Source: Montifringilla adamsi (Eukaryota > Chordata > Aves > Passeriformes > Passeridae). From it: 64,000 nucleotides of DNA. Shown here piece by piece: positions 36,493 through 48,200 of this stretch. Every line of letters starts with the position of its first letter. Position 1 is the stretch's first letter. The notes under the pieces were generated by a model, which was given only the letters and a program-made list of their open reading frames with translations, was not told where the DNA came from and ran no database searches. The translations under genes were made by a program, and so were the position numbers. The DNA is taken from NCBI GenBank assembly GCA_017590115.1, contig JAGGNK010010225.1:8978834-9042833 (forward strand), read 5' to 3'.

Positions 36493-39400
36493 TGAAATTA
36501 AAAAACTTCTTTAAAACACTGTCAAACACCTGAAGAATATCCTTCAATTCAGGGTTTTGAATGACCCCAAGCAGTGAGACTACTGACAAGTAAATTTGTA
36601 CAGTTAAGTTCTTGCAAAACAGTACAATACAGCTTTGAGGCAGTAAGTTATTTCAGCTTGGGCTTCACTGCAAGCAGCTAAGTAGTGCTGCAAAATCAGC
36701 AGAATGTGTGCAGTTTGCATATCCCTAAGTATTTACAGTGTCCTGGCTGGATGTCCTGAAGCAGCCTGAAAACAGCCATTTTCAGCCACATCAGATTTGG
36801 ACATGGACCTAGCTCTGGGAATGTCTGAAGAGAAAAAAGCCCTGTGAAACAAATTTGCAACAGCCTCAAAATAGTTTTGACTTAAATCATACACCATTTT
36901 ACTCTTGTTCCCTTTTTTCTAACAAGTTTCAGCCCATGACAAAATTCTTTTACCAAGATTTTGACAAGCCAGACACAAAACAAAACCAATGTGTCCATGT
37001 TAGCGATTTCAAGGCAAAATAATGGTCATAGCCATGGTGTTAAATGAGCAGTGGTGGTGAACACGGAGAACAAAATGCTACACTGGCTTTGTGTCAATCT
37101 TCAGTCAGAGGTCCTGATAATACAACAAGCACCACATGTGTCACTCCTTGGCTTGGGTTTTGCAGAAGGGAAAGAGTAAGTATATCTGAAATATGACTTG
37201 AGAGGAAGAAGTCAGCTGTGGCAAACCCAACCTCAGTTAAAAAGCAATTCTTCAGAGGAAATATGGTTCTTTAAAATGCATTTTAATTTTTTTCCAAATC
37301 TGTCAGCATTTATCAAAGTCGCTATTTAATATATTTTCTAGAATTCATCTTCCATTTCCCAAAGTTTAAACCAATAAATTGAGCTTCTGCTTGGGATAAC
37401 ATTCCCATAGTCTCATCTCTACTAACTTTCAGACTTATCAACCATTTAAGAAGCAACAAAAACAAAACAAAAGAAAAAAGAACATTAAAGGCGCTTGAAA
37501 AAAGTCTGCATCCTGATTTTAGATAGAGAGGAAGGGCAAACATGAATGGAGAAGAAAAGCAGAGGGAGTTTGGGGAAATCTGTCTAGGACTAGATGAAGA
37601 AATATAAGAAAATATCTATGCCTCTGTGTCAGAACTGATAAACAATTCCCTCTACCAGTGACATAGCCCAGAAATCCCGTGTCCTGTGCTATTTTGTGTT
37701 TCACAGAGCACATTCTGTAGAATAGACAAGAAGGAGACAGGTTTGAAAAAAATATCGTGGTAATTCTACTAAACCAACATGACAAAGTTAATTTTTTCAG
37801 CACAAAATAATCTTCCTCGGTGCCCTTCCTTTTAAATGCAGATGCCAGTGCTCAGTTCTCACAAAAATGGATAGTCTTGGTAGATTTGATTATGCCAGAT
37901 TGCTCCCCAAAAAGCACATAGTGTGTAACAGAGAAGTTTTAACCATGCTGAAACCAATAAAAGTTTTGCCAGTCCCAGCTTCAGTGGGACTAAGTACCAG
38001 CAGAAGAAGTTGACAGAAGAAGTTTCAAAACAGTGAGGTATTTATTAGATCTACATTAGTTATTCTCCAAATTCTCCATATGAGTTTTGACACATACACT
38101 GATTTAAAAAGAAGTATTAATTTCTGTCCCAGCTAATTTATTTGTTTTTAACTTTATTAGTTCATTACTGTGTGAATGCCACACACATGGGACTTTGCTT
38201 TACAAGACTTCCGAAGCTGAGAGGTGGAAGCCTTTTACTATGCCTTAGCTTGCAGGTTGTTCCTGCTTCCCTCCCTCACTCCCCAAAGGCCTAATGATTC
38301 TCCCAGTCAACTCCCCCTCAGCCAAGGAGATTGGACACAGGTCCCTCAGCAGTCTGCCAGTGCCAGCATGTCAGCCAGACCTGTCCCTCCCTGCCCAGAG
38401 GGCCAGGCTGTGCTCAGCTGCAGCTGTGCTCCAGCCATTCCTGCAATAGGGAAAGGGCTATTTATCAGCTTTTTTTTTTTTTTTCCTTTTTATTTGAAAG
38501 ACCAGATGTTAAAGCAGGGTCCCCATCCTTTCTAGTCAGTCATCTCCCGTGGGTGGAAAGGTCTTCAGCTGGGGTAGGCAACAGCAACAACAAAAAGCAA
38601 GCGCAACATTCCAATGTGATCTGCCTTCCACAACCATCCAGGCATTTGACCCAGGAATGGGCCAAAGGCTTTGACAGTAGCTAACATCACCTACACTTCC
38701 CTCTCCGCACAACTGCAGCTTACCACTATAAAATGCAAAGTAAATAACCACACACACATTTGCAACACAAGGAAAAATCTCCATTATTTTCTTCACGTGT
38801 AAGTAATTCCTGGTGAAAAAGGGCATCCAGGCAGCAGCCCTTTGCCAGCCATGGCTCACGTAGTGGAGATGGCTGTCACCATCAGGAAAGTGAACCCAGA
38901 AACTTCACTGGCAGGTCCAGACCAAATCCGTAGAGTGGCATCATGAAACCTCAGAGTTAGGACAAACAACTCAGTTTATTTTTCTCTATCATTCATATAT
39001 AATAGCTCACTTGGTTCTGCCACTTGAGAAAAAGACGCAAAAAGCTACTCAAGTAGAGCTGGAAAGTAACCACAGTACCAAAACAGATGTTGAAAAAAGA
39101 GGTAATTGAGTTCTGCCAGGATGATCAGAGACCCTTTCTGGCCTTCCATTATTATCACTTCAGTTCAAATGTCAGTGTTATTACTGAGAGCATCACTGTG
39201 TCTTTCTTTTCTTCAAATACTGGCTCTGGAAGACTTTGATGCTCCATTTAAAAAGAAAACTTACATTACTAGCTCTCATGGACACAGAGAAAACCTTAAA
39301 AACATGACTTGAAAGCATGTCTCAACATACCCCCACAGGATGAAAACCCAGATGTCAAGCAGAAGGAACACCTACTTTATTATCAATTTTATTAATGTCT

Positions 39401-42400
39401 GTGCCTTACCCTTGATTAGAGCCAAAAAGATTAAAAAGAAGTAAACTTTTTTTTTTTTTGCTCTTCTTATAAACTTGTTGGCTCATGTTTTCAAGATTTA
39501 TCTCCAGCTGTAAGAATGTGAAATGTCTTGAAAATGGGAGATAAACATCTCCTAGAGTTGCAGAAATGTGGAAGCTGGTGCTTCATTAAATGAACCAAAC
39601 TGCAAATTGCAAGATGTGTGAGGAAATCACTCGGGGGCAATGCTGTGACAAGGAGTATCCTACTTTGGGCACATAGCTCTGGTGTCTTTCTAGAGCCCCT
39701 ACAGACTCTTCTTTTTTTTTTTGTTTATTTGAAATCTTGCATGTGAAAACATACTAGCCATTCCAATATTGTTCTTTTTATTGGTAATACAAGGAACAGC
39801 AATAGGCTTAATCGGAAAGAAGAAAACGCATGTTTTGTAATGCAGTTTGCTGCAGTTATTTTTCTTTCTGAAAATAACAGCATGAGTGAAAGTTTCTAAA
39901 GTCTGTTCAGTTCTTGGATATATCAACAAAGTCTCTTTGCAGTGTCCATGTAAAGCAGACAGAATAGCTGCAGAGAAGCTGGATTTGGACCCAGAGTGTC
40001 TAAATGACCAGGCAAGATAACCAGGCATTCAAGTTGCCAGCAGTGGAGTGGTACTGCAGTATGGCAGCCTGTATTTATAAGCTCCTCATCTGCTGTGCCA
40101 CAGCTCTGTCTGAGCACAGACTCTTCTCACACACTCATGCTGGTTTACTATTTCTGTTCCGTACAGAAATAGAAAATGGACTACATTCAAGCCTATTGTT
40201 TTGCAGTGTTGGTTTTTTTTTTCCCTGTGGGCTGACTTTGGTTGATTTTGTTGCACTATTGGCAATTTTACTTACCCAAATATTAAGAGACAGTGAGAAC
40301 TTAAATGATTGATAGCAGTGCTCATTGAAACACGAGCAATGTTAGGAATTAGTATGTTCTCTCCCTCTGTATAATGATCCAAAATTCAAGACTGACAAAG
40401 AACAAGCACATGGGAGGATCTGGCTCATGCCTTCCTTTTCATCAAATGCGTCCTTGGGAATAATTTAAATATCGTATTTCAGCCTTGTTTTACACAGAGT
40501 GTAGTGGAAAGTAACTGTTGGGTTTGTATTAAAGGCAGGGGGTACAGTTGGAGAATAATTTTGCTAATCCTTCAATTCAGTCAAGCTGAAGTTCCCTATA
40601 TCCATGAGCCCAGAAAGAACTATTGCCTACTTTCCACACCAAATGACCTGACTCTCTGGGATATCTTTGAAAGACATTTCTTTCAGCAGCTTTCTGACAC
40701 TGCCTTTTGGCAAGCTGTCCTAGCTGAGTGTGAGTGCATTGCAAGCATTGCATTGGAACATGTAGGCTTCTAAAAATGAGAAGAAGGCTTCCTCTTGCCT
40801 GGATGCTGGAGCTGAGTCTCTGCTTTTATATGGAGGGCGTGGTGATAGGGTGGAGGGTGAGAACCAATAAATGCTTATGGCTGTGAAACATTTGGAAACA
40901 CTTCAGCACAAGAACTTTTCCATTCTTACCCCCTTTGCTCCTTTCTCCCAGCACAGAGGAGTGGTGGGTGAAAGGCAGAGATGAACTCTTGAAGTTTCCA
41001 TTTGGTGATGACAAAGAGACAGCTCCAAGGAAAGCCCAAAGAAAACATCTTCCTCAGCTTTTTTCCCCTTCCTTTCCTTTCACCTTTTTTAATTCAGTCA
41101 TCACTCCATATTATGAAAGAGTTTAGACTCATAGTTTTTTCCTCCTTCCAACACGTCTGCTACTTACTGCTGGTCTGAAGTGAATGTGTCAGACCCCTGT
41201 ACTTCAAGTGCACAGGCTCTGCTCCCAGACACTTAAAACTCTGCCTTCCCACCACCTTTCCTAAGGGATATAAGGGGACAGGACAATTCCCTGCTGGGTG
41301 GCAAGGTAGTAAATTTGCCAGATCTGGTTCTTGGTGTGGGGTACACAAACTCACATCTTCCCATCATGTAGAAGGGGTGAAGTGCAGTCAAATTCCCTGC
41401 TGCGGAAGTGGTTCAGTAATTTCTACCTGGAACATATTTGAAAAACACAGGCGAGACCTTGCTTTAATGCCTTACTGGAAATTCAAAATCTGTACCAATG
41501 CAGCATATTCCCCCTCTTCCAGTCTAGGGTGCACAGTCAGCACCAAGATTTGCTCCAAGCCTCAGTGGGGAACTTGAACCCCCTGACCTAATGGCCCAGA
41601 GAGGAGAGTGTAACCAAGTCCCTCTGACAATAAACATAGAAACTATTAATAAGATTAACTCTCTGGCATCAACAATCTCAAAAACTGTTTTAGACATACA
41701 GAGGAAGGCTGGTGAAAAGAATATAGTGGCAACAAAGGGTTAAATAAATCTGAACTGGGCAGGATCCTGCTACTTGAATCTTTTCCATTGTTTGCTGATG
41801 AGGTGCAGGCACTTGGCTGTGCAAAGAGAGAAGGCTTTAAGGAGACCCAGAATCAGGGAATACATTGCTTCTAAATGGCTAAAGCTGATGTTTAGAGATA
41901 ATGTTCCTGCCCGCTTTATTTTTTAATACTTCAAGGCATCCATATTTCATGTAATCTCAATTTTAATGTCAGAAAACTTGATTACAGAACCACTAAAAGT
42001 GAATCTGCAGAAGAGGACAGTGAGGTCTTCTTGTTTTAGTAGCATTGATGAAAGCAGGGGAAGGAGTGCCTGGCAGCCAGCAGTCTAGAGGCTGGCGTGG
42101 CAAATAGGTACTAAAGGTTATCAAACTGATGTGAATGCTGCACAGAATGCTACCTGTCCAACACATTTTGAAAGGGGCCCTGCTAGAAGAGGATGGGAAC
42201 AGTGGAGTGCTTGCTCCTGTTCCAAGAAGCAGCAGCCGAGTCTATTACATTCAACAGTAGAAGTTGTGAGGGGCACAGAATTAAAGCTGCTAACCCAAAG
42301 GGAGTGTATTCTCCTCCTGAGATTGCTGCATTTTCCTAGAGGGACACTGTTAAGATAGAAAGGGTGGCTGCAAACACACTCTGACAGCCAGCACGCCTGA

Positions 42401-42545
42401 AAGGTCAGATTAGATTGAGCGCTTAGTCTTTATCCATTAGTAGAAGCTAGTAAATCAGAGACTAGCAATGGCCAAGGAATAGCTGTGTCTTTGTAACGTT
42501 ACCATGCCTTAAAGCAGATAGAAAGGACTCCAGGAAATCTGAGGG

Positions 42546-42568
42546 CTCTAGATAATACTCTAGATAAT
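42546..42568 (+). repeat. Direct repeat, 11 bp, period 12
   Basis: CTCTAGATAAT occurs twice in close succession (42546-42556 and 42558-42568). It is a minor local duplication. Each copy includes AGATAA, the GATA-factor core. Confidence 0.85.
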
Positions 42569-42607
42569 GGGAGAGCTGCTTCTCCATGACCTATTTGATA
42601 ACCTTCC

Positions 42608-42617
42608 CCATATAAGG
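42608..42617. promoter_or_regulatory. CArG box match (SRF-type)
   Basis: CCATATAAGG is a perfect CC(A/T)6GG sequence, the consensus for serum response factor. A single 10-bp match in 64 kb is compatible with chance, and no second CArG or promoter was seen beside it. Confidence 0.25.
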
Positions 42618-44090
42618 ATGTTTACAGGCTGGGTGGCAACTCAGCTGTGCTGAGATGACAACTTCATGAGGTAAGAAAATAGCACAGTGTTTTATTGTTG
42701 TTGTCATATCGGATGTGGGAGCAGCTCTGAAAGGTTGCTGCAGCATTCTGTAAATAGGACTTTTTGGAAATAATGAGTTTTCTGGTTAGGCCATAGGCTG
42801 TATTAATTGTTTGGAGGATATAATTGTTGATCTGCTGTTAATATCTTTCTAGAAAAAAAAGCAAAATATTTGATTGTTCTTGGAACAATCCGTTCTAAGA
42901 GCCTAGGATCACACCCGGTGGAAGTTATTTTAGAAAGGGGTTTTTTTTAATGGGCTGCTGGATAGTCCAGTGTTTGTGTTTGGTGTGTCCCTGCTTATAG
43001 AAGCTATACATTTTCAGGGTTCAGCATACTGGATTTCCTTTCCTGTTCTTTTAGCTTGCTATTCTCATACCCAAGTGAGAAGCTCACATTTGCTGGCATG
43101 AGAGCACATGCAGTGCTTTTCTACAGCCTCTAATCACCTTTCCAGTTGCCCTGTCCACTGAAGGCAATGCAGGAAACTCCTCAAATTTGACAGGATCTTC
43201 CCACTGGGAGGAAGCAAAAGGAGCTCCTTTGGATGTATGGGGAACCTTAAATCTCCTCTTTTCTAAAATGCTTTGTCTCATTTAAATAGTCTGCATGGAT
43301 ACGCCTCCAATGTTTGTTGTCATAGAGTCACTTTTATCTGCTGGTGTCCCACTCACCCCATGGAGGAGAGGGGTTAGGGAAGTGCATTGAATTCACTCGC
43401 TTCTTGTTTACAGGCAGCATTCACACTGGCAGTGCTTCATAACTTTCATTAATGGAAAGAAATTAGGATGGAAAGCTTCCTCAGAGTCTGTCTGCCACTA
43501 AGACTGTTTGCACAGCCTAGTCTAGGGAAAACAAGGAAAACACACACACAAAAGATGATGAATGAATGGATACCTTCTAAAGAGATAGAAGAAAGGCTGT
43601 AATAGAGAGATGGAAGACAAGAGAGAGGATTTCAGGCTTGTACTTCTCTTGACATAACACTCTTTTTTGAGTATTTTGCAAATAATGGAGTCTGGTTTAG
43701 AGTCTTTGAGGGCTACTATAATAGAATTAATTAATTGGAATGAGAAAAGCAAAAATAACCAAAGCATAATACTTGTTCAAAAGAAAAATCAGTGCTTACA
43801 GGATTTGTGAATGTCAGATTTAAGAGGATTTTTTTTTCATGGAATTAATTAAAAAGTTCAAATTTTAATTGAAAAAGAAGAAAGAGAAAGAAAACAAAAG
43901 CCCTCCTACACTTCAATATGTTGAACACCTTTGCAGCAGATCTTAATGTTTATTAGTTTTGCCTTATCTTGATTTTGAAAAGTTAAAGGAAATTACTTTT
44001 AGTTATATTTTTTGTGTGTATTACCATTTGTTTCTTTTAACAAATATGTCTGATAATTAACTTCCATTTCAGTTTCCTTTCTGCAAAACA

Positions 44091-44195
44091 CAGAATCATA
44101 GAATAATTTGCACTGGAAGGGTCCTTTGAGGATTATCTTGTCCAACCCCTCTGCCACAGGTGGGCATTAGATTAACATGATGCCTGGAGAAAGTC
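44091..44195 (-). mobile_element. CR1 LINE, 3' end fragment (minus strand)
   Basis: The plus strand reads CAGAATCATAGAATAATTTG, then a GGAAGGGTCCTTTGAGGATTATC block, then TTGTCCAACCCCTCTGCC. This is the reverse complement of the CR1 3' terminus, whose ends (TTCTATGATTCTG) mark the 3' boundary at 44091. After about 44160 the similarity fades, so the left limit of the element (its 5' truncation) is approximate. Dead and truncated, it encodes nothing. Confidence 0.9.
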
Positions 44196-45136
44196 TAGTA
44201 TAAGCATTCTCATTTTTCTCACTCTGTTGTCTCACTCTTCAGCTATTTATTTTCGCTTCCAGGAAATTAATAGCATATTATTTTAGACATAATACCATAG
44301 TTCTTCTCTATTTCTGCAGCAAAGAACTATAATCTGAGTAAAGTTCCTGATGTTTAATTATATCAAATGTTCAAGACATTGTATCAGAAGAACGTATTTA
44401 CCTTCTTCTCTTGTAATACCTAAATTCATTTTAACATTCCTGTAAAGTGAAGAAGTATTTCTTTTCCTATTTTATAATTAGTGAACTAAACCTGATAGAG
44501 ACCAAGAAATTTGCCAAAAGGAATCAGTGGTGAACAAGAAACTGAAATGAACTTTCCTAGGTCCAGACTAGCACTTTTAATAACTTCTGCTACTGCTTTC
44601 TGCCCAACATCCACTTGATTTGATCTTCAATGACTCTTTTGTTGTTCTAATCATAACTCAAATGTTTTCCCCCATTTACTTTCTGTTCTGTAAAGAACTT
44701 GACAAAGTCTTCTGGTTTGGGTTTTTTGGGGTTTTTTTTGAGTGACAGGGGAAGCAGCAGCTTCATTAGAAGCAGCAGCCATTTAACCTTTCCAGGACAT
44801 ATCCCTCTTTTACTAATTCCATGCAAGCATCTTGAACTAGGCTGCCAAACCCAGCACATAAAAAAAATGAGAGAGAGTAAGGAGTGTATTCCCTCTCACC
44901 ACACTAGTTCTGGTCTGTGCATAGCACAACAGTCTCTGTGCATGAGTGGAGGTGCAGATTTTCTTCCAGTCCCAGCATTTCTGTGAATTAGCAGTGGCAG
45001 CCCCAGTTTCCCACATGTATACTTTGAAACAGCTTGCATTCCATGAGCAGTACATCACTCACTGCTTGGAAATGGTGATACAAGGAAGATTCCTTCACAG
45101 AAAACAAGGGGTTTGCTACATATTTAACTAAGATTT
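44196..45136. other. Non-coding stretch, no gene seen
   Basis: AT-rich sequence with small open frames of 60-95 codons on both strands (44647-45131) and no domain. A T/G-rich stretch (GGTTTTTTGGGGTTTTTTTT) lies at about 44720-44740. The sequence upstream of the long A-tract was read as a possible retrocopy body, but no known transcript was recognised. Confidence 0.5.
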
Positions 45137-45197
45137 CAAAGAAAAAAGAAAAAAGAAAACAAACAAACCAAAAAAAAAAACCAAAAAAAAAAAAAAA

Positions 45198-45233
<36 letters not shown>
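45137..45233 (+). repeat. Long A-rich tract ending in 35 consecutive A
   Basis: Starting with GAAAAAAG units, the tract passes through AAACAAACAAACC into A15 (45183-45197), one C, and then A35 (45199-45233). It is the longest homopolymer in the window and may vary in length or be miscalled by sequencing. On the minus strand it gives a poly-Phe artefact in a 97-codon frame (44988-45281). It might be the tail of an unrecognised retroposed sequence. Confidence 0.95.
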
Positions 45234-45235
<2 letters not shown>

Positions 45236-48200
45236 ACCCAGCTCTTTCCTCTCTACCTGTCTGCTTCTGAAAAGCAAGCAAGACAACAGGTCTTCAAGGT
45301 GCTCAGCCCAGGGAGAGAAGATCAGCTTCTAAGGGCCACATGAAAAATAGCAGCCACAAAAGCATCTGGATGAAATACAACCTTAGTTTTCAATCCAGCC
45401 AAATTGAGAGCCCCATGCCTGAATGCCCTCTCTACCACATCAGCCCCAAAAGATCATGGGAAAAGAGGGAAAAAGACCAGAGAGCAACCTGCTCCACACG
45501 AGGAGCAGAGAGGAAAGCTGTTGTACACAGGCACATCAGGAGAGCTGCTGAAGGGAAGGAACTGCATCCACCCAGGATGGCAAGCAGGCTCCTGAGGCTG
45601 GAAGCTGGGCTCAGCTGCTGATAACCAAGTGACTCAGTGACAGAAAGCAGAATGGCACAAGCTTTGCATTTCAGTGTCTTGGAGACCCTAGGAAAGAACT
45701 GGGGCTGTAGGAATTTCTTCATTCAGGAGAAAATGTAACACATAGGCAAGAGCTGTGGGCCCGATCTCTTTCCCCAACACTGAGATCTCAAAGTCCTGAA
45801 GAATCTTTACAGAGCAAAAATGAGGCAACTGATCCAAATGAATGATTCTGCTGCTAAGCAAGCCAGTCACTTTTCTTCCATTTTTATGTAAACCACATCA
45901 CTTTCCTGAAGTTAAGACGCAGGATACAGGCACATTTAGCACTGTCCTCCTCTAGCCTAGTCTTCTGGAGGCTTGAAGACTTTCATTTAGACTCTTGGTT
46001 TAGAAAAAAGGAAAACTGAACACATAGGAGTCTGCACCAGCTGAAACTATTTGCTCCACATGTAAGGCCTATCTAAAGTCAGCAAGCAAGAAGTGTTTGT
46101 GACTGAAAAGCTGCACACACATCTACAGTTTTTAAGAAAGTGGACAATAATAAAACACCTATTTTCTTATCCTCTCCTGCTCATGCTCTTATTGTGCCAA
46201 GTATTTTAAACGTCAGCTCCTTGGGATTATCTCAGAGCTGTATGACCAATTCCCAAACTATGTGCATCAATAGGACTATCAGTGGTTCCACAGCACATCC
46301 AAACTCATCCTGAAACACTGCAAATAAAAAAAAGACTGTGGGTTTAGGATTGCTTTTTAAACCAAACATTTATTTTAAAAGATATGAGAATGGCTATTGT
46401 CATGCTAAAACCTGAAGACAAAATTACTATATATATGGTAGTTTTTAAATATATCAGCCTTTTATATTTCTTTATGAGGAAAAAAAATTGGCTGTAGTTG
46501 CAATCAGTCTTAATTCATTCTTTATTGCTGCTCTGGTTCTGTGTTATTTGAGCTGGTTAACTGTTAAAAGCGTTTCAAATGTTCACATGGTCTGCATTAG
46601 GTTACAGAATAAAAGTAAGTACAGCCCACCAAATGTAACTTTCTGAAATGTAAACCACATGAATTTGATTTCTTTGTGGTACAACTTTAATTGGGTTCAG
46701 AGGTCTTTTGGTCTTACCTGTCTATCTGCTCTCTGATGGCCTGACCTGATAAAGCTAATGCAAAGAATCTGCGAACGCGATCCAAACTGATTACTCTCAG
46801 TTACAGTACATGGCTTTATTCTTGACAGTAACAGCCCTTTAGCCCGGCTCATTATTGGGCTGCAAGTTTGAACCCTGGAGCCACCACTGAACTGGAAGTA
46901 GAAGTGTCACAACTTACAGTAAAAGATTTTGTCCCCCTGCAACTCTGCAAAACAAGAGAAGCGGAGGGAACAAGAGCACAGAGGAGAAACTCCACGTGAT
47001 CACACCTCCTGGAAAAACTGCACGAGCATGCAAACATATGTATGCCTCACATTGCCACAGCAAATGTCACAACAGAGAATGCTTCCAACACACACTACAT
47101 GACAGAGAAGCAACTGCAAACAGAAATTCCAATAAAGCCTGAAATCTTCAGATACTGATCTTGAGCTGATTTGGAATTGTTGATTTTTTTCTTTTGAAAA
47201 TACTCTGCTTTGCCTTAATGACTCATTGTTCACTCATCAACACTTGTCTCCGTTGCACTGTGTTCTGCCATATGCCTGCTCAAGTGAAACAACAGTACTG
47301 CCGCTTCCCACCCAGAAAAGCACATCATATCCCAACAACAACAAGCAAGGCACTGTACAACAGGTACACTCACCTCTTATCCTGTGACCCGACTCGTAAA
47401 CAAAGACCTGTATCAGCTTGTGGGAGCAGATCTGGAATTAAGCAGACAGCTCAGGAGAAATGTAGGCAGAAAAGGAGCAGTGTGCTGAAACACTAAAAGT
47501 CCCTTTGCCTGGGTAGCTGGTTTTGCAATGCACAGCCTTGATTTTGAAAAAGTAACATGAAAAAGATTCACAGTGCTCATAGCTCTTGGAAGAAGACACC
47601 ACAGAAAGGAACACTCAGCAGACCCAGTAATAAAATAACAACACAATATTGAACGTTACTCAACTGAAACTTCCACTGTAATTCATAGGTTTCATTCAAG
47701 TAAATAAATCAGTAACAAGTAAAAACATTACAAGTCATCCTCTAGTTCAGGCAAATTACATTCTTTTTTCTCTACTGGAAAACACACACACACAAAAACA
47801 AACCCTTTTAAAACCAGTGTAGAAATAATTTTTAGAATAATATTTTACATCCCATTCCTCAAAGCTGTTTTTGTCTTTGTCAATTTTCTACAGTTCTGTT
47901 ACCAAGCACTGTTCTGTACCAGTAGAACTGTTCTCTCAAGTAATTTCCACCAGTGAACATATGAGCAATAACAAATGAGGTCCCTTAATTATTTCCAGGT
48001 TTTTCCAATAAGCAGTGTTGGCAACACAGCTCTTAGCTCTCTGTCCATCATACAAATAACAAGGCAAGGCCTGTAAACATGGCAGGGGTGTCTCTACTTT
48101 CCTGTTTGTCTAATGGACAAGCAGGAGGAGTAAGAAGGAAGTGTATACCTCAGTGGTAGCGTTTTCTTGTCAAAATGGGATAGTTTTTTTGGCTAGGAGT

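Larger units (their letters stand above)
35191..44090. other. Non-coding stretch, no gene seen
   Basis: Mostly AT-rich. 35330-35480 is a C- and G-richer pocket with several mutually overlapping open frames (80-100 codons, four on one strand or the other), none recognisable. A 21-A run lies at 35957-35977, an A-rich stretch at 37450-37484, a T run at 38470-38484, and short (CA)n at 43540-43553. A 117-codon plus-strand frame at 38331-38684 and a 107-codon minus-strand frame at 38536-38859 overlap and have no motif. No gene is supported. Confidence 0.5.

Noticed and set aside
41555..41600. Possible tRNA-derived SINE B-box on the minus strand (GGTTCAAGTTC-like)
   Set aside because: The match to the B-box consensus is partial, and no A-box or tRNA fold was found at the right distance.
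42608..42665. CArG box followed by a GAGGTAAG splice-donor-like site, read as a muscle promoter with first exon
   Set aside because: Single short matches only. No open frame, no CpG enrichment and no second CArG.
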